Shown here: piece after piece, positions 28,517 to 40,118 of the stretch
Layout of the letters: each line of letters opens with the position of its first letter
Position numbering within the stretch: the first letter of the stretch is position 1
From: Bacteroidaceae bacterium
GTDB taxonomy: Bacteria; Bacteroidota; Bacteroidia; Bacteroidales; Bacteroidaceae
Assembly (NCBI GenBank): GCA_017633615.1
Contig: JAGBPB010000052.1
Span: forward strand, 1 to 64,000
Direction of reading: 5' to 3'
Length of the DNA stretch: 64,000 nt
Notes under the pieces: model-generated
Databases searched by the model: none
Seen by the model: only the letters and a program-made list of their open reading frames with translations
Told to the model about the DNA's origin: nothing
Program-made: the position numbers and the translations under genes

Positions 28517-30184
28517 CTACTTTTTTGCAGCGGCGTCACGGTCACGTATCTCAACACGGCGTATTTTACCGCTTATAGTCTTGGGCAATTCATCCACAAA
28601 TTCCACCACGCGCGGGTATTTATAAGGAGCTGAAACTTTCTTGACGTGATTCTGTATGTCCTTTATAAGAGCCTCTTTATCCGGGCAGTCACGATACTCT
28701 TTTGAGAGTATGATGGTAGCTTTCACTACCTGACCGCGAACCTCATCAGGAACACCCGTAACGGCACACTCCACAACAGCGGGATGTGTCATCAGGGCAC
28801 TTTCCACCTCGAACGGTCCTATGCGGTAACCTGAACTTTTGATAACGTCATCAGTACGGCCCACAAACCAGTAGTAGCCGTCACCGTCACGCCAGGCCAC
28901 ATCGCCGGTATGATATATTCCGTTGTCGTGTACCGTCTTGGTCAGTTCCGGATTATGGTAGTACTCCTCAAACAGGCCCAATGGTATGCGTTTGTCTGTG
29001 TGAAGTATTATCTCACCGCTTTCACCGTCCTCAGCGGATCGGCCGTCATTAGTAAGCAGATCCATATCATATGCAGGATTGGGTATTCCAAGTGATCCCG
29101 GTTTTGGCTTCATCCAGGGGAACGTTCCGATGGTCATTGTGGTTTCAGTCTGACCGAATCCCTCATGTATGTCCAGACCGGTGTGCTCTTTCCAGAAATC
29201 AAATACACTGGGATTGAGCGGCTCACCCGCAGTAGTGCAGTATTTGAGGGCACTCAGGTCATACTGTGAAAGGTCCTCGCGTATAAGGTAACGGTATATG
29301 GTAGGAGGAGCACAGAATGATGTGACATGATACTTGGCCATTGCCTCCAGTATGTTGGCCGGCGTAAACTTCTCATGGTCATAAACAAACACCGCCGCAC
29401 CTGACAGCCACTGTCCGTACAGCTTGCCCCATACAGCCTTGCCCCAGCCGGTATCGGCCACGGTAAGATGAAGGCTCTTCTCATTTACATTATGCCAGTA
29501 CTTGGCGGTTACAATATGTCCCAGCGGATAGAGGAAGTTGTGAGCCACCATCTTGGGATTGCCGCTTGAACCGGATGTAAAGTATAATAATGAGATGTCA
29601 TGATTGTCATTGACGTGGGCAGGGCGCACAAACTCAGCAGCATTTTTCATGCCCTCATCCATGCTGTGCCAGCCATCCTTGTTGTATGAACCGGTTGCCA
29701 CCAGCACCTTAACCGAAGGAGCATCCTTGAGGCAATCATTCACATGCTGTATCATAATAGGCTCATCGGCTGATACAATCATCTTTATCTTTGCTGAATT
29801 AGCTCTATATATAAGGTCTTTCGACGTGAGAAGATGCGTGGCCGGAATGGCCACGGCGCCAAGCTTGTGCAGCGCCACTATTGAAAACCAGAACTCGGCA
29901 CGGCGTTTGAGCATCATCATAACGCAGTCACCGTGACCTATACCCAAACTCTGGTAGAATGATGCCACCTGGTCAGACTTGCGCTTGATGTCGGCAAAAG
30001 TGTAACGTTGCTCCCTGCCCTCATCATTGGTCCACAACAGGGCAAGCTTGTCAGGGTCAGTCCTGGCCCATTCATCAACTACGTCATAGCCGAAATTAAA
30101 ATTGTCAGGTACTATTATCTCAAAATTCTTCCTGAAATCCTCAAGAGAGTCAAACTCTACTTTACGTAAGTATTTTTCAAGCAT
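28517..30184 (-). CDS. Acyl-CoA synthetase (AMP-binding), medium-chain type
   Basis: 555 residues of the adenylate-forming family, making acyl-CoA from an acid, ATP and CoA. ATP-binding P-loop LLYFTSGSSGNPKMVAHN (about residues 200-217), motif GFGQTETTMTIG, hinge region TGDVAWRDGDGYYWFVGRTDDVIKSSGYRIGP (in pieces) and the catalytic Lys in PKTISGKIRRVEIR near the C-terminus. The GYRIGPFEVE hinge and length fit medium-chain/acetyl-type synthetases. Last gene of a four-gene run in which a cupin regulator precedes each ligase. Confidence 0.88.
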   Translation of the reverse strand: MLEKYLRKVEFDSLEDFRKNFEIIVPDNFNFGYDVVDEWARTDPDKLALLWTNDEGREQRYTFADIKRKSDQVASFYQSLGIGHGDCVMMMLKRRAEFWFSIVALHKLGAVAIPATHLLTSKDLIYRANSAKIKMIVSADEPIMIQHVNDCLKDAPSVKVLVATGSYNKDGWHSMDEGMKNAAEFVRPAHVNDNHDISLLYFTSGSSGNPKMVAHNFLYPLGHIVTAKYWHNVNEKSLHLTVADTGWGKAVWGKLYGQWLSGAAVFVYDHEKFTPANILEAMAKYHVTSFCAPPTIYRYLIREDLSQYDLSALKYCTTAGEPLNPSVFDFWKEHTGLDIHEGFGQTETTMTIGTFPWMKPKPGSLGIPNPAYDMDLLTNDGRSAEDGESGEIILHTDKRIPLGLFEEYYHNPELTKTVHDNGIYHTGDVAWRDGDGYYWFVGRTDDVIKSSGYRIGPFEVESALMTHPAVVECAVTGVPDEVRGQVVKATIILSKEYRDCPDKEALIKDIQNHVKKVSAPYKYPRVVEFVDELPKTISGKIRRVEIRDRDAAAKK

Positions 30185-30193
30185 AAAAACAAA

Positions 30194-30751
30194 TCAGATT
30201 ATTATTGCAAAGAACCTTGCCGGCTCTCCGTTAAGCGCCCTCATCCCGTGAGGTTGTGTAGCGTCAAAGTAAATGCTGTCACCCGGATTGAGAACAAGTT
30301 CCTTACCTCCGATGCTCAGCAGCAGCGTGCCTTTGAGCACCAGGTTGAACTCCTGCCCCTCATGTGAATTAAGGTGCATCTCACTCTCCATCTTGGGATC
30401 AACCGTTACTATGAACGGCGATGCCTTGGCATGTTTGAACCCCATGGCAAGAGCCTGATATTTATAGGCTTTCTGGCGTTCTATCACCGGGCCTTTGCCC
30501 TTGCGCACCAGCCAGTAACTGGTCATGTTGGGAGCATCGCCGCTGAACAGTTCAAGCGGTTCAACACCCAGCACATTCGCGGCATTGCACAGGAAATTCA
30601 TCGGGATATCTGACTCGCCCGACTCATATCTCTTCAACTCATCTGGAGTGACGCCGCATTTTGAAGCCACCTCCTCAACGGTCATCTCAAGGTCCTCGCG
30701 GAGTCCGCGCAGACGCATGGCCATCTGTTTGATTTGTTCGTTAATTTCCAT
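30194..30751 (-). CDS. HTH-XRE/cupin transcriptional regulator
   Basis: 185 residues: an N-terminal XRE helix-turn-helix (RLRGLREDLEMTVEEVASKCGVTPDELKRYESG, in pieces, residues about 13-45), and a C-terminal cupin barrel (SHEGQEFNLVLKGTLLLSIGG, LNPGDSIYFDATQPHGMRAL) with metal-ligand His/Glu in HEGQEF and His in QPHG. Such proteins sense a small ligand and control adjacent catabolic genes. Flanked by two acyl-CoA ligases with 3-nt and 9-nt gaps. Paralogous to the gene at 32415-32990. Confidence 0.85.
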   Translation of the reverse strand: MEINEQIKQMAMRLRGLREDLEMTVEEVASKCGVTPDELKRYESGESDIPMNFLCNAANVLGVEPLELFSGDAPNMTSYWLVRKGKGPVIERQKAYKYQALAMGFKHAKASPFIVTVDPKMESEMHLNSHEGQEFNLVLKGTLLLSIGGKELVLNPGDSIYFDATQPHGMRALNGEPARFFAIII

Positions 30752-30753
30752 AA

Positions 30754-32406
30754 TCAGACAACTTCTATTCCCTGTTCTTCGCAGAGCTTCAGGCTGAGCT
30801 CACGCAGTTTGAATTTCTGTATCTTGCCGCTGCCTGTAAGCGGGTATTCCTTTACAAAGAATACGTATTTGGGTATCTTGTAACGGGCTATCTTTCCGCG
30901 GCACCAGTCACGCACCTCCTCCTCTGTAAGCTTGGCACCATCATCCAGGATGATGAATGCACCCACCTCCTCACCGTATTTCTTGGAGGGCACGCCTGCC
31001 ACCTGAACGTCACGCACACCGGGCAGATGATAAAGGAACTCCTCAATCTCACGCGGGTAGATATTCTCACCACCGCGTATTATCATATCCTTTATACGGC
31101 CCGTAATGCGGTAATTGCCGTTCTCATCCATTATCCCCAGGTCACCGGAGTGCAGATAACCGTTCTCGTCAATAACCTCGGCTGTAGCCTGCGGATTCTT
31201 GTAGTAACCCTTCATTACGTTGAATCCCTTGCAGCACATCTCACCCTGAGTTCCTACGGGAACCTCCTTGTTTGTTTCAGGGTCAAGCACCTTGACATCA
31301 ACAAACTCATAGTCTCGGCCCACTGTGGTGTAACGCACTTCATCGGGATCATCTATGCGGGTCTGGCTCATGCCGGGCGATGACTCGGTAAGACCATACA
31401 CGCTTGTAACGTGCAGATACATCTTCTCCTCCACCTTACGCATCAGTTCAATGGGGCATAGAGAACCTGCCATGATACCTGTACGCAGGCATGACAGGTC
31501 AAACATATCGAACATGGGGTGGTTCAGCTCAGCTATGAACATGGTGGGCACGCCATACAGGGCCGTACAACGCTCCTTGTGGACCGATGCCAGCGTTACC
31601 AGCGGATCAAAACGCTCCACAACCACCTCAGTGCAACCATGAGTAAGACAGTTCATGGTTGCCAGAACCACGCCGAAGCAGTGGAACAGAGGCACGCATA
31701 CACAGAGTTTGTCATCCTGGGTGAACTTCATGTGCTCACCGGTAAGGAAACCATCATTCGCTATGTTGTAATGCGTAAGCATAACACCCTTGGGGAATCC
31801 CGTGGTACCTGATGTGTACTGCATATTCACAACGTCGTGGCAGTTTACAGACTTGCGCAGACGCATGAACTCGTCATCATCAGTATTCTCACCCAGCAAC
31901 AGGATCTCAGCCGTATTGTACATGCCGCGATACTTCTCTTGGCCGATATAAACTACATTCTTGAGCTTGGGAAAACGCTTGCTCTCCAGATGTCCGCGCT
32001 GGCATTCACGCAGCTCAGGCAGCATGGTGTAAGCCATATCCACATAGTTGCTCTCCCATGTGCCGTCGGTAAGGCACAGTGTATGCATATCGGAGTCCTT
32101 ACACAGGTACTCCAGCTCATTCTGCTTGTAATTGGTATTTACCGTTATGCACACAGCACCTATCTTGGCGCATGCATAGAGGAACGTAAGCCAGTCTGGA
32201 ACGTTCTGAGCCCACAGGCCCACATGAGTGCCTTTGGTCACGCCTATGGCTATAAGACCGCGTGCCATGTCGTCGACCCTTTCGTTGAACTGTTTCCAGG
32301 TAAAACGGAGGTCACGGTCTGAATAGACTATGTATTCTTTGTCCGGGGTAGTTTGAGCCCAGTGCTCAAGCCAGTCACCCAGTGTCTTTTCTGATAACTG
32401 ATACAT
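30754..32406 (-). CDS. Acyl-CoA synthetase (AMP-binding), FadD-like
   Basis: 550 residues. P-loop [18 protein letters not shown] (about residues 194-211), [12 protein letters not shown], hinge [37 protein letters not shown] (in pieces) and the C-terminal Lys in [13 protein letters not shown]. Most like long/medium-chain fatty acid ligases. It is clearly a different subfamily from the ligase at 28517-30184. Preceded by a cupin regulator by 8 nt and followed by another. Confidence 0.88.
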   Translation of the reverse strand: MYQLSEKTLGDWLEHWAQTTPDKEYIVYSDRDLRFTWKQFNERVDDMARGLIAIGVTKGTHVGLWAQNVPDWLTFLYACAKIGAVCITVNTNYKQNELEYLCKDSDMHTLCLTDGTWESNYVDMAYTMLPELRECQRGHLESKRFPKLKNVVYIGQEKYRGMYNTAEILLLGENTDDDEFMRLRKSVNCHDVVNMQYTSGTTGFPKGVMLTHYNIANDGFLTGEHMKFTQDDKLCVCVPLFHCFGVVLATMNCLTHGCTEVVVERFDPLVTLASVHKERCTALYGVPTMFIAELNHPMFDMFDLSCLRTGIMAGSLCPIELMRKVEEKMYLHVTSVYGLTESSPGMSQTRIDDPDEVRYTTVGRDYEFVDVKVLDPETNKEVPVGTQGEMCCKGFNVMKGYYKNPQATAEVIDENGYLHSGDLGIMDENGNYRITGRIKDMIIRGGENIYPREIEEFLYHLPGVRDVQVAGVPSKKYGEEVGAFIILDDGAKLTEEEVRDWCRGKIARYKIPKYVFFVKEYPLTGSGKIQKFKLRELSLKLCEEQGIEVV

Positions 32407-32414
32407 CGGCTTAA

Positions 32415-35124
<2,710 letters not shown>

Positions 35125-35148
35125 CGACATAAACTACTCCGGTCGCAT

Positions 35149-35187
35149 AAAACAAAACTCCAGCAATTCCGCTGGAGTTTTTGTTTT
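35149..35187 (+). terminator. gyrB terminator
   Basis: AAAACAAAACTCCAGC pairs with GCTGGAGTTTTTGTTTT around a 6-nt loop, 25 nt after the gyrB stop. A-tract on the left and T-tract on the right make it bidirectional. Confidence 0.9.
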
Positions 35188-35232
35188 ACCTGGTACAACT
35201 GGACACAGCACGTTGAGCACCGCCAGGTGCAC

Positions 35233-35365
35233 AAAATTTTAGGGGATTTGGCAGGCAAAACCATGGCCGCCCGTGGGCTTGTGAACGGGAGGGGCCCGCG
35301 CCATAGGCGTGGGAGGGATAGGACCTGAAAGGTCCGTAGTTTTGACGTCAAACCCCTAAAATTTT
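35233..35365 (+). repeat. Structured repeat element, copy 2
   Basis: A 133-nt element in the 312-bp gap between gyrB and rpsT. Outer 13-bp inverted repeat: AAAATTTTAGGGG (35233-35245) and CCCCTAAAATTTT (35353-35365). Internal helices: CAAAAC/GTTTTG; CCCGT/ACGGG; CCCGCGCC/GGCGTGGG; GGACCT/AGGTCC. Conserved blocks identical to copy 1: TGGCAGGCAAAACCAT, GGGAGGGG, GTGGGAGGGATAGG, CGTAGTTTTGACGTCAA. Each helix differs from copy 1 by paired changes. The rest of the gap holds only the gyrB and rpsT terminators. Confidence 0.85.
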
Positions 35366-35380
35366 CCCCAAAAAGGGAAC

Positions 35381-35405
35381 AAAAAAGGTTGGAAAAATCC
35401 AACCT
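35381..35405 (-). terminator. rpsT terminator
   Basis: Minus strand AGGTTGGA pairs with TCCAACCT around TTTT, followed by TTTTTT, about 30 nt after the rpsT stop. Confidence 0.9.
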
Positions 35406-35436
35406 GTGAGAATCAAACCGACAAAGAGGGTTTAGA

Positions 35437-35691
35437 TTAAGCGAGCTTAGCGATGTGAGCGCAGAGCTTTGACTTGAGGTTAGCGGCCTTGTTCTTGTGG
35501 ATGAGCTTGGTCTTAGCCATCTTGTCAAGCATCTTCTGAACCTTGGGATAGGTTGCAACTGCCTCCTCCTTGTTGGTCATGGCGCGAAGCTGACGAACTG
35601 CATTACGCATGGTCTTTGCATAATAACGGTTGTGAAGTCTTCTCTTCTCGCTCTTTCTGATAGCCTTCAAGGCTGATTTGTGGTTTGCCAT
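35437..35691 (-). CDS. rpsT: 30S ribosomal protein S20
   Basis: 84 residues, highly basic and helical: [21 protein letters not shown] start (SAxKRxRQSxKRR pattern) and [17 protein letters not shown] near the end, characteristic of S20, which binds 16S rRNA in early 30S assembly. It lies 32 nt downstream of tRNA-Glu on the same strand and probably shares its promoter. Confidence 0.97.
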   Translation of the reverse strand: MANHKSALKAIRKSEKRRLHNRYYAKTMRNAVRQLRAMTNKEEAVATYPKVQKMLDKMAKTKLIHKNKAANLKSKLCAHIAKLA

Positions 35692-35723
35692 TATAAATCA
35701 ATTATTTATTTGTTATCACTTTG

Positions 35724-35795
35724 TAGCGCGTATGAGAGTCGAACTCATCTTGCAAGAATGAAAATCTTGAGTACTAGCCGATATACGAACGCGCC
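35724..35795 (-). tRNA. tRNA-Glu (anticodon UUC)
   Basis: 72 nt, minus strand. Acceptor GGCGCGT/ACGCGCT, anticodon stem CAAGA/TCTTG with loop TTTTCAT giving TTC, T arm ATGAG/CTCAT with loop TTCGACT, discriminator A, CCA not encoded. Confidence 0.93.
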
Positions 35796-35839
35796 ATCCT
35801 TTCCGGTAAGCCTCGAGAGGCTGCCCTATAAAGCGGATG

Positions 35840-35870
35840 CAAAAGTAGTTACATTTTTCCAAACGGCAAA
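35840..35870 (-). promoter_or_regulatory. Promoter of tRNA-Glu and rpsT
   Basis: Minus strand: -33 TTTG (35870-35867), 19-nt spacer, -7 TACTTTTG (35847-35840), a full match to the Bacteroidota consensus. Transcription would start about 35 to 40 nt before the tRNA. Confidence 0.7.
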
Positions 35871-35929
35871 CTTTCTCTCTTAATTTTTTAGAATATTACA
35901 AGGTTTCACTGCAGATAGCTATTATTGAC

Positions 35930-35937
35930 TATTTTTG
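35930..35937 (+). promoter_or_regulatory. -7 box for recO
   Basis: TATTTTTG fits TAnnTTTG and lies 22 nt before the recO ATG. Confidence 0.5.
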
Positions 35938-35959
35938 TACTGATAAACAATCTGCAGCA

Positions 35960-36688
35960 ATGTATATACCGGAAAAAGGTATAATGATAGGCTCAGTCCG
36001 TCACAACGACAGGACAAGCGTGGCGCATATTTTTACCTGCGACCACGGTATGGTTCCATTCATATGGTTCCTGTCCAAGAGCGGAAAGAACGCCAGCCGC
36101 AACACCCTGCTGCAACCACTGACACAACTGGATTTCCAGGCTGAATACATTCCCACAGAATCCCTGCAACACATCAAGGAGATAAAGAACTGTTCCCCCT
36201 ACAGGGATATCCCGCGCAATCCTCTTAAAAGCGCCATTTCACTGTTCCTTTCAGAGTTTCTTACTTACGCTCTAAAGGGAGAGCAGAGCAATCCGCCTCT
36301 GTTCAGGTACCTCACCGAGTCACTCAACTGGCTTGACAATGCCGCCGAGGGCAGTTACGCCAACTTTCACATAGCATTCATGATTGGCACGGCAGCATTT
36401 ACCGGCGTATGTCCCAATGCCGATGACTACACGCCGGGAGCTATGCTTGACCTGCGGGAAGGATGTTTCAGTATTCTGGAGCCCAAACATACCGAATGGT
36501 TGGATGCACAGCTTTCCTATAAGTTGCATCAACTTATGAGTTCAAGCTATGACCATATAAAAGACGCACCCCTGACCGGTCAGGAGCGCGTCATGCTGCT
36601 GGGCTCACTCAACACTTATTTCCGTCTGCACGTACCGTCATTCCCGGTTCTCAAATCCATTGAGGTGCTTGAGACGGTATTCGGTTAA
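35960..36688 (+). CDS. recO: DNA repair protein RecO
   Basis: 242 residues. N-terminal OB fold (GIMIGSVRHNDRTSVAHIFTCDHGMVPFIW, in pieces), then the helical domain. RecO loads RecA with RecR at gaps. The usual C-terminal zinc Cys motif is lacking; only one Cys is seen in FTGVCPNADDY, consistent with divergent Bacteroidota RecO (family assignment partly from neighbours: rpsT, tRNA-Glu, recO is a recurrent order). It converges with ftsZ, the stops overlapping by 3 nt, leaving no room for a terminator between them. Confidence 0.85.
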   Translation: MYIPEKGIMIGSVRHNDRTSVAHIFTCDHGMVPFIWFLSKSGKNASRNTLLQPLTQLDFQAEYIPTESLQHIKEIKNCSPYRDIPRNPLKSAISLFLSEFLTYALKGEQSNPPLFRYLTESLNWLDNAAEGSYANFHIAFMIGTAAFTGVCPNADDYTPGAMLDLREGCFSILEPKHTEWLDAQLSYKLHQLMSSSYDHIKDAPLTGQERVMLLGSLNTYFRLHVPSFPVLKSIEVLETVFG

Positions 36689-37923
36689 GCTCTCAATGCC
36701 TTGATCTCATTAAGCCCTGTCAGATTACGCAGATAAGCGGGTGATGATTCAAGTGCATCAATAAGTGCATCATTATCCAAATCTGCCTCACTAAGTTCAT
36801 AGAGATAGAGCTGGCGTTTGTCAACGCGGTCACCGTATATACCCTCTATCACACGGTCAGCCTCCTCCTCATCATCCATCTCCATCATAGGAATGCTCTC
36901 CATTCCGAATCCGGTGGCAAGGACGGTTATCTTGACCTCATCAGTAAGGGTATCGTCATTGGCAAGACCCCAGATAACCTCAATGTTCTTATCCTCAAAC
37001 TTATCCATGAAATGGCGCACTTCATTCATCTCATCCAGCATAAGCTGATACTCTGCATGGGTGCTCTGATAGATGTTGAACAGTATCTTCTTGGACTTAT
37101 GTATGTCATTGTTATACAGAAGCGGTGATTTGAGCGCCGCATCAAAAGCCTGGTTCACACGGTTCTCACCTTTAGCTATACCTGTACTCATTATGGCCAC
37201 GCCGCCGTTGCTCAATATCTTCTTTACATCACGAAAATCAAGGTTTATTATTCCGCGACAGGTTATGAGTTCCGCAATACTCTTGGTCGCAGTGGTCAAT
37301 GTTTCATCCACATGCTTGAATCCCGTGGCCACGCTCTGGTCAGGATATATCTCAAGCAGTTTCTCGTTACTGATAACCAGCAATGCATCAACATATTGCG
37401 ACATCTCCTTTACACCCTTGAGAGCCTGTTTTATCTTGGGGCGCATCTCAAACTTGAAGGGTATGGTAACGATACCTACGGTAAGCATTCCGCATTCACG
37501 TGCACATCGTGCTATCACAGGGGCTGCACCGGTACCTGTTCCGCCACCCATTCCCGCTGTAATGAAAGCCATCTGAGTATCATCCTTGAACTGGGCTTTG
37601 ATATCCTCAATGCTCTCTTCGGCAGCTTTGCGCGCCACCTCGGGATCATTACCGGCACCCAGACCGTTCGTGGTCTGACGGCCAAGCTGAAGTTTGATAG
37701 GGATGTCAGAATCAGCAAGCGCCTGCTGGTCAGTATTGGCCAACACAAACACGACGTCATGAATGCCCTCGTGGTACATGTTCTTGACAGCATTGCCGCC
37801 ACCGCCGCCCACGCCTATAACCTTGATTATCTTCCTGGATTCAGTAGGGAAATCAAACGGAAGGATCTCATTCTCTTCAAATTCTTTTATATCCTGATTC
37901 ATAGTCGTATCCGTATTTTTCAA
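36685..37923 (-). CDS. ftsZ: Cell division protein FtsZ
   Basis: 412 residues. Tubulin-like GTPase that forms the division ring. Signatures: IKVIGVGGGGGNAVKNM, VFVLANTDQQAL, GGGTGTGAAPVIA (about residues 127-139), IVTIPFKFEM and the T7 region INLDFRDVKKIL. The C-terminal tail ends PAYLRNLTGLNEIKALRA, where PAYLR is the Bacteroidota version of the conserved FtsA-binding peptide, here followed by extra residues. Last gene of the dcw cluster, its ATG overlapping the ftsA stop. Confidence 0.97.
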   Translation of the reverse strand: MKNTDTTMNQDIKEFEENEILPFDFPTESRKIIKVIGVGGGGGNAVKNMYHEGIHDVVFVLANTDQQALADSDIPIKLQLGRQTTNGLGAGNDPEVARKAAEESIEDIKAQFKDDTQMAFITAGMGGGTGTGAAPVIARCARECGMLTVGIVTIPFKFEMRPKIKQALKGVKEMSQYVDALLVISNEKLLEIYPDQSVATGFKHVDETLTTATKSIAELITCRGIINLDFRDVKKILSNGGVAIMSTGIAKGENRVNQAFDAALKSPLLYNNDIHKSKKILFNIYQSTHAEYQLMLDEMNEVRHFMDKFEDKNIEVIWGLANDDTLTDEVKITVLATGFGMESIPMMEMDDEEEADRVIEGIYGDRVDKRQLYLYELSEADLDNDALIDALESSPAYLRNLTGLNEIKALRA

Positions 37924-39368
37924 TTGTCTGAATTTTGTTCTTTATCCTCATCAAAGAAATCCTCACCCATATTCATGATATTCTCATAGAAGCGCTTGAA
38001 GAAGTTATTCTTCTTGGCGCTGCCCTTTTTCTCTTCATCGCCCTTGGTCTCCTCCTTATTGGCGGCATCGGCTATAGCCTGCTCACGTTCCTGCTGTTCC
38101 TTGCGGTCACGCTCCTCCTGAGCGCTCTCTCCGTCATCAGTAAACAGACTCTGCTGAACCACATTGAGTTCATCCTCCGGAGCTACGTTGTCAATGGCGT
38201 TCATATTAGGCAGTTCACAGCAGTTCTCATCACCCTTGGCCACCACCGCCAACAGGGCCAGTTGTGATCCGTCACCGCGTTTCCATGATGACTCGTTCCA
38301 TGTCACGCCGCAAGTGGGTTCAGCTGCCAGACGCGGCTTGCGCATGGACGGCATGAACTTCATGAACACCTGGTCAAGCTGACGCAGCTGCGAACCGCCG
38401 CCTGTCAGTATTATACCGGCGTACAGGACCTCACTGTAACCTGAAGCCTTAATCTGGGCACAGACATTACGTATTATCTCCTCATTGCGGGCCTCAATGA
38501 TATCGCCTATCTCCTTGAGTGTAACCTTGCGGCCGTTTATAGTGATAGATTCATTGGCATCCTGACTGCCAATCATGTTGCAGAGTCCGTAAGCACACTT
38601 GTACTGCTCAGCCTGCTCGGGCTCCACCTTGAGTACAGCGGCCAGGTCACGTGTTATCAGGGCGCTGCCCAGAGGTATTACCCTGAGGTAACGCATCAGA
38701 CCGTTCTTATAGACAGAAACAGTTGTGGTATCAGCACCGTAATCCACCAGTGCGCAACCCTGCTGACGGTCATCATCAGTAAGAACAGCATCGGCCTGAA
38801 CCATAGGAGCCACATATCCGTCCAGAATCTGGATTCCCGCCATACGGAAACACTGGGCAATATAGTCTATCACCTGCTTCTTAAGCAGTATCTTGAGATA
38901 ATTGCCCTCCAGCGAACGGCAGGCCACACCCATAGGATCAGTCTCTGTACCCCGTTTGTTGTCCACCACATACTCCTGTGACTCCTGGAACAACGTCACA
39001 TAACCCTCATGCTCTATTTCACTGCACTGCTGGAACATATCGTCTATCACCTCCTGACTGACCACCGTCTCCTCTTCAAACTTATGCTCTACCTTGCTGA
39101 TTACAGACTTAAGCCCCTTGGCGTTATAGCCCACATAGACCTTCTCTATCTTGGTTGATAGTATTGCTTCCAGCCTGTTTACCACTTCAGCAATGGCATT
39201 GGATGTCTTGTCCAGATTATAAACAGCACCGTGTCTGATACCAGATGAGGAGGGAATTCCGGCATATGCCAGAACCCGGAGAGAGCCATCGGCCAATATC
39301 TGACCGGCCACACCTGAGATCTTGGATGAACCAAGCTCAATAGCAACAATTACTTTGTCGTTTTCCAT
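37920..39368 (-). CDS. ftsA: Cell division protein FtsA
   Basis: 482 residues. Actin-like ATPase tethering FtsZ to the membrane: VAIELGSSKISGVAG (phosphate 1), GCALVDYGADTTTVSVYKNG (phosphate 2), YAGIILTGGGSQL (adenosine). After about residue 400 comes a charged, Glu/Lys/Asp-rich linker and a C-terminal FFKRFYENIMNMGEDFF amphipathic segment, likely the membrane-targeting helix. Starts 9 nt after ftsQ and overlaps ftsZ by 4 nt. Confidence 0.95.
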   Translation of the reverse strand: MENDKVIVAIELGSSKISGVAGQILADGSLRVLAYAGIPSSSGIRHGAVYNLDKTSNAIAEVVNRLEAILSTKIEKVYVGYNAKGLKSVISKVEHKFEEETVVSQEVIDDMFQQCSEIEHEGYVTLFQESQEYVVDNKRGTETDPMGVACRSLEGNYLKILLKKQVIDYIAQCFRMAGIQILDGYVAPMVQADAVLTDDDRQQGCALVDYGADTTTVSVYKNGLMRYLRVIPLGSALITRDLAAVLKVEPEQAEQYKCAYGLCNMIGSQDANESITINGRKVTLKEIGDIIEARNEEIIRNVCAQIKASGYSEVLYAGIILTGGGSQLRQLDQVFMKFMPSMRKPRLAAEPTCGVTWNESSWKRGDGSQLALLAVVAKGDENCCELPNMNAIDNVAPEDELNVVQQSLFTDDGESAQEERDRKEQQEREQAIADAANKEETKGDEEKKGSAKKNNFFKRFYENIMNMGEDFFDEDKEQNSDN

Positions 39369-39377
39369 TTATCTAAT

Positions 39378-40118
39378 TTATCGTTTCTTACACACAACCT
39401 GATTATCATAAGCCACACTTATGGAGCGGTACTTGTTCCAGCCCACATTGTCCAGACCGTTCTTGTAGAAGTTCATCAGACGCTCCAGCTTGTGCTCCAC
39501 ATCATCAGCAGTACCCAATATCAGCAGATGGTCACCCACTCTGGGCACGAGCTGAATCTCTCCCTCCTTGGTTACGTTTATCTGTTCCACCTGCGCTTTC
39601 CAGAAATCGGAGCGGTCTATGGTGCGCACCACCTCCAACAGTTCCTCGGATGCAAAATGCCTGTCGATATAACCTGTAGCCACCGGCAACTGCACTGCCA
39701 GCGAATGCTGTGACAGGATATCCCCCCTGCTGTCAACATAGAAATCCTGTCCGCGTTCATTGAGAACCCTTACCAGAGGAACCTTGCTGGATATGTTTAT
39801 CCTTATCAGGTTACCGCCTGTCTTGTAGCACTGCACCTTACCCACGAGAGGATGATTTGAAAGAACAGATTCCAATGCATTTACATCAATATTCTCAAAA
39901 GGAAGCCCTACGGGATCAAGTCCTTTCTCCTGAAGCAGTGAAAGAATCATATCCTCATTTATCAGGTCAAAATGGAGACTGTCTGAAAGGTGCAGGTCAA
40001 CTCCCTGGCACATCCGGACATCCTCATGCCGGTCAGTCATACCCACAAGGGAGTACACAAGATATCCGGCCAGCACAAGCACTGACAATATGGACAGAAT
40101 CTTTCTTGCTATCTTCAC
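39378..40118 (-). CDS. ftsQ: Cell division protein FtsQ
   Basis: 246 residues. Single N-terminal membrane segment (ILSILSVLVLAGYLVYSLVG) and a periplasmic POTRA-like domain (INEDMILSLLQEKGLDPVG; VEQINVTKEGEIQLVPRVGDHLLILG, in pieces). Part of the FtsQBL complex. Identified mainly from topology and its place between murC and ftsA. ATG overlaps the murG-murC stop. Confidence 0.9.
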   Translation of the reverse strand: MKIARKILSILSVLVLAGYLVYSLVGMTDRHEDVRMCQGVDLHLSDSLHFDLINEDMILSLLQEKGLDPVGLPFENIDVNALESVLSNHPLVGKVQCYKTGGNLIRINISSKVPLVRVLNERGQDFYVDSRGDILSQHSLAVQLPVATGYIDRHFASEELLEVVRTIDRSDFWKAQVEQINVTKEGEIQLVPRVGDHLLILGTADDVEHKLERLMNFYKNGLDNVGWNKYRSISVAYDNQVVCKKR

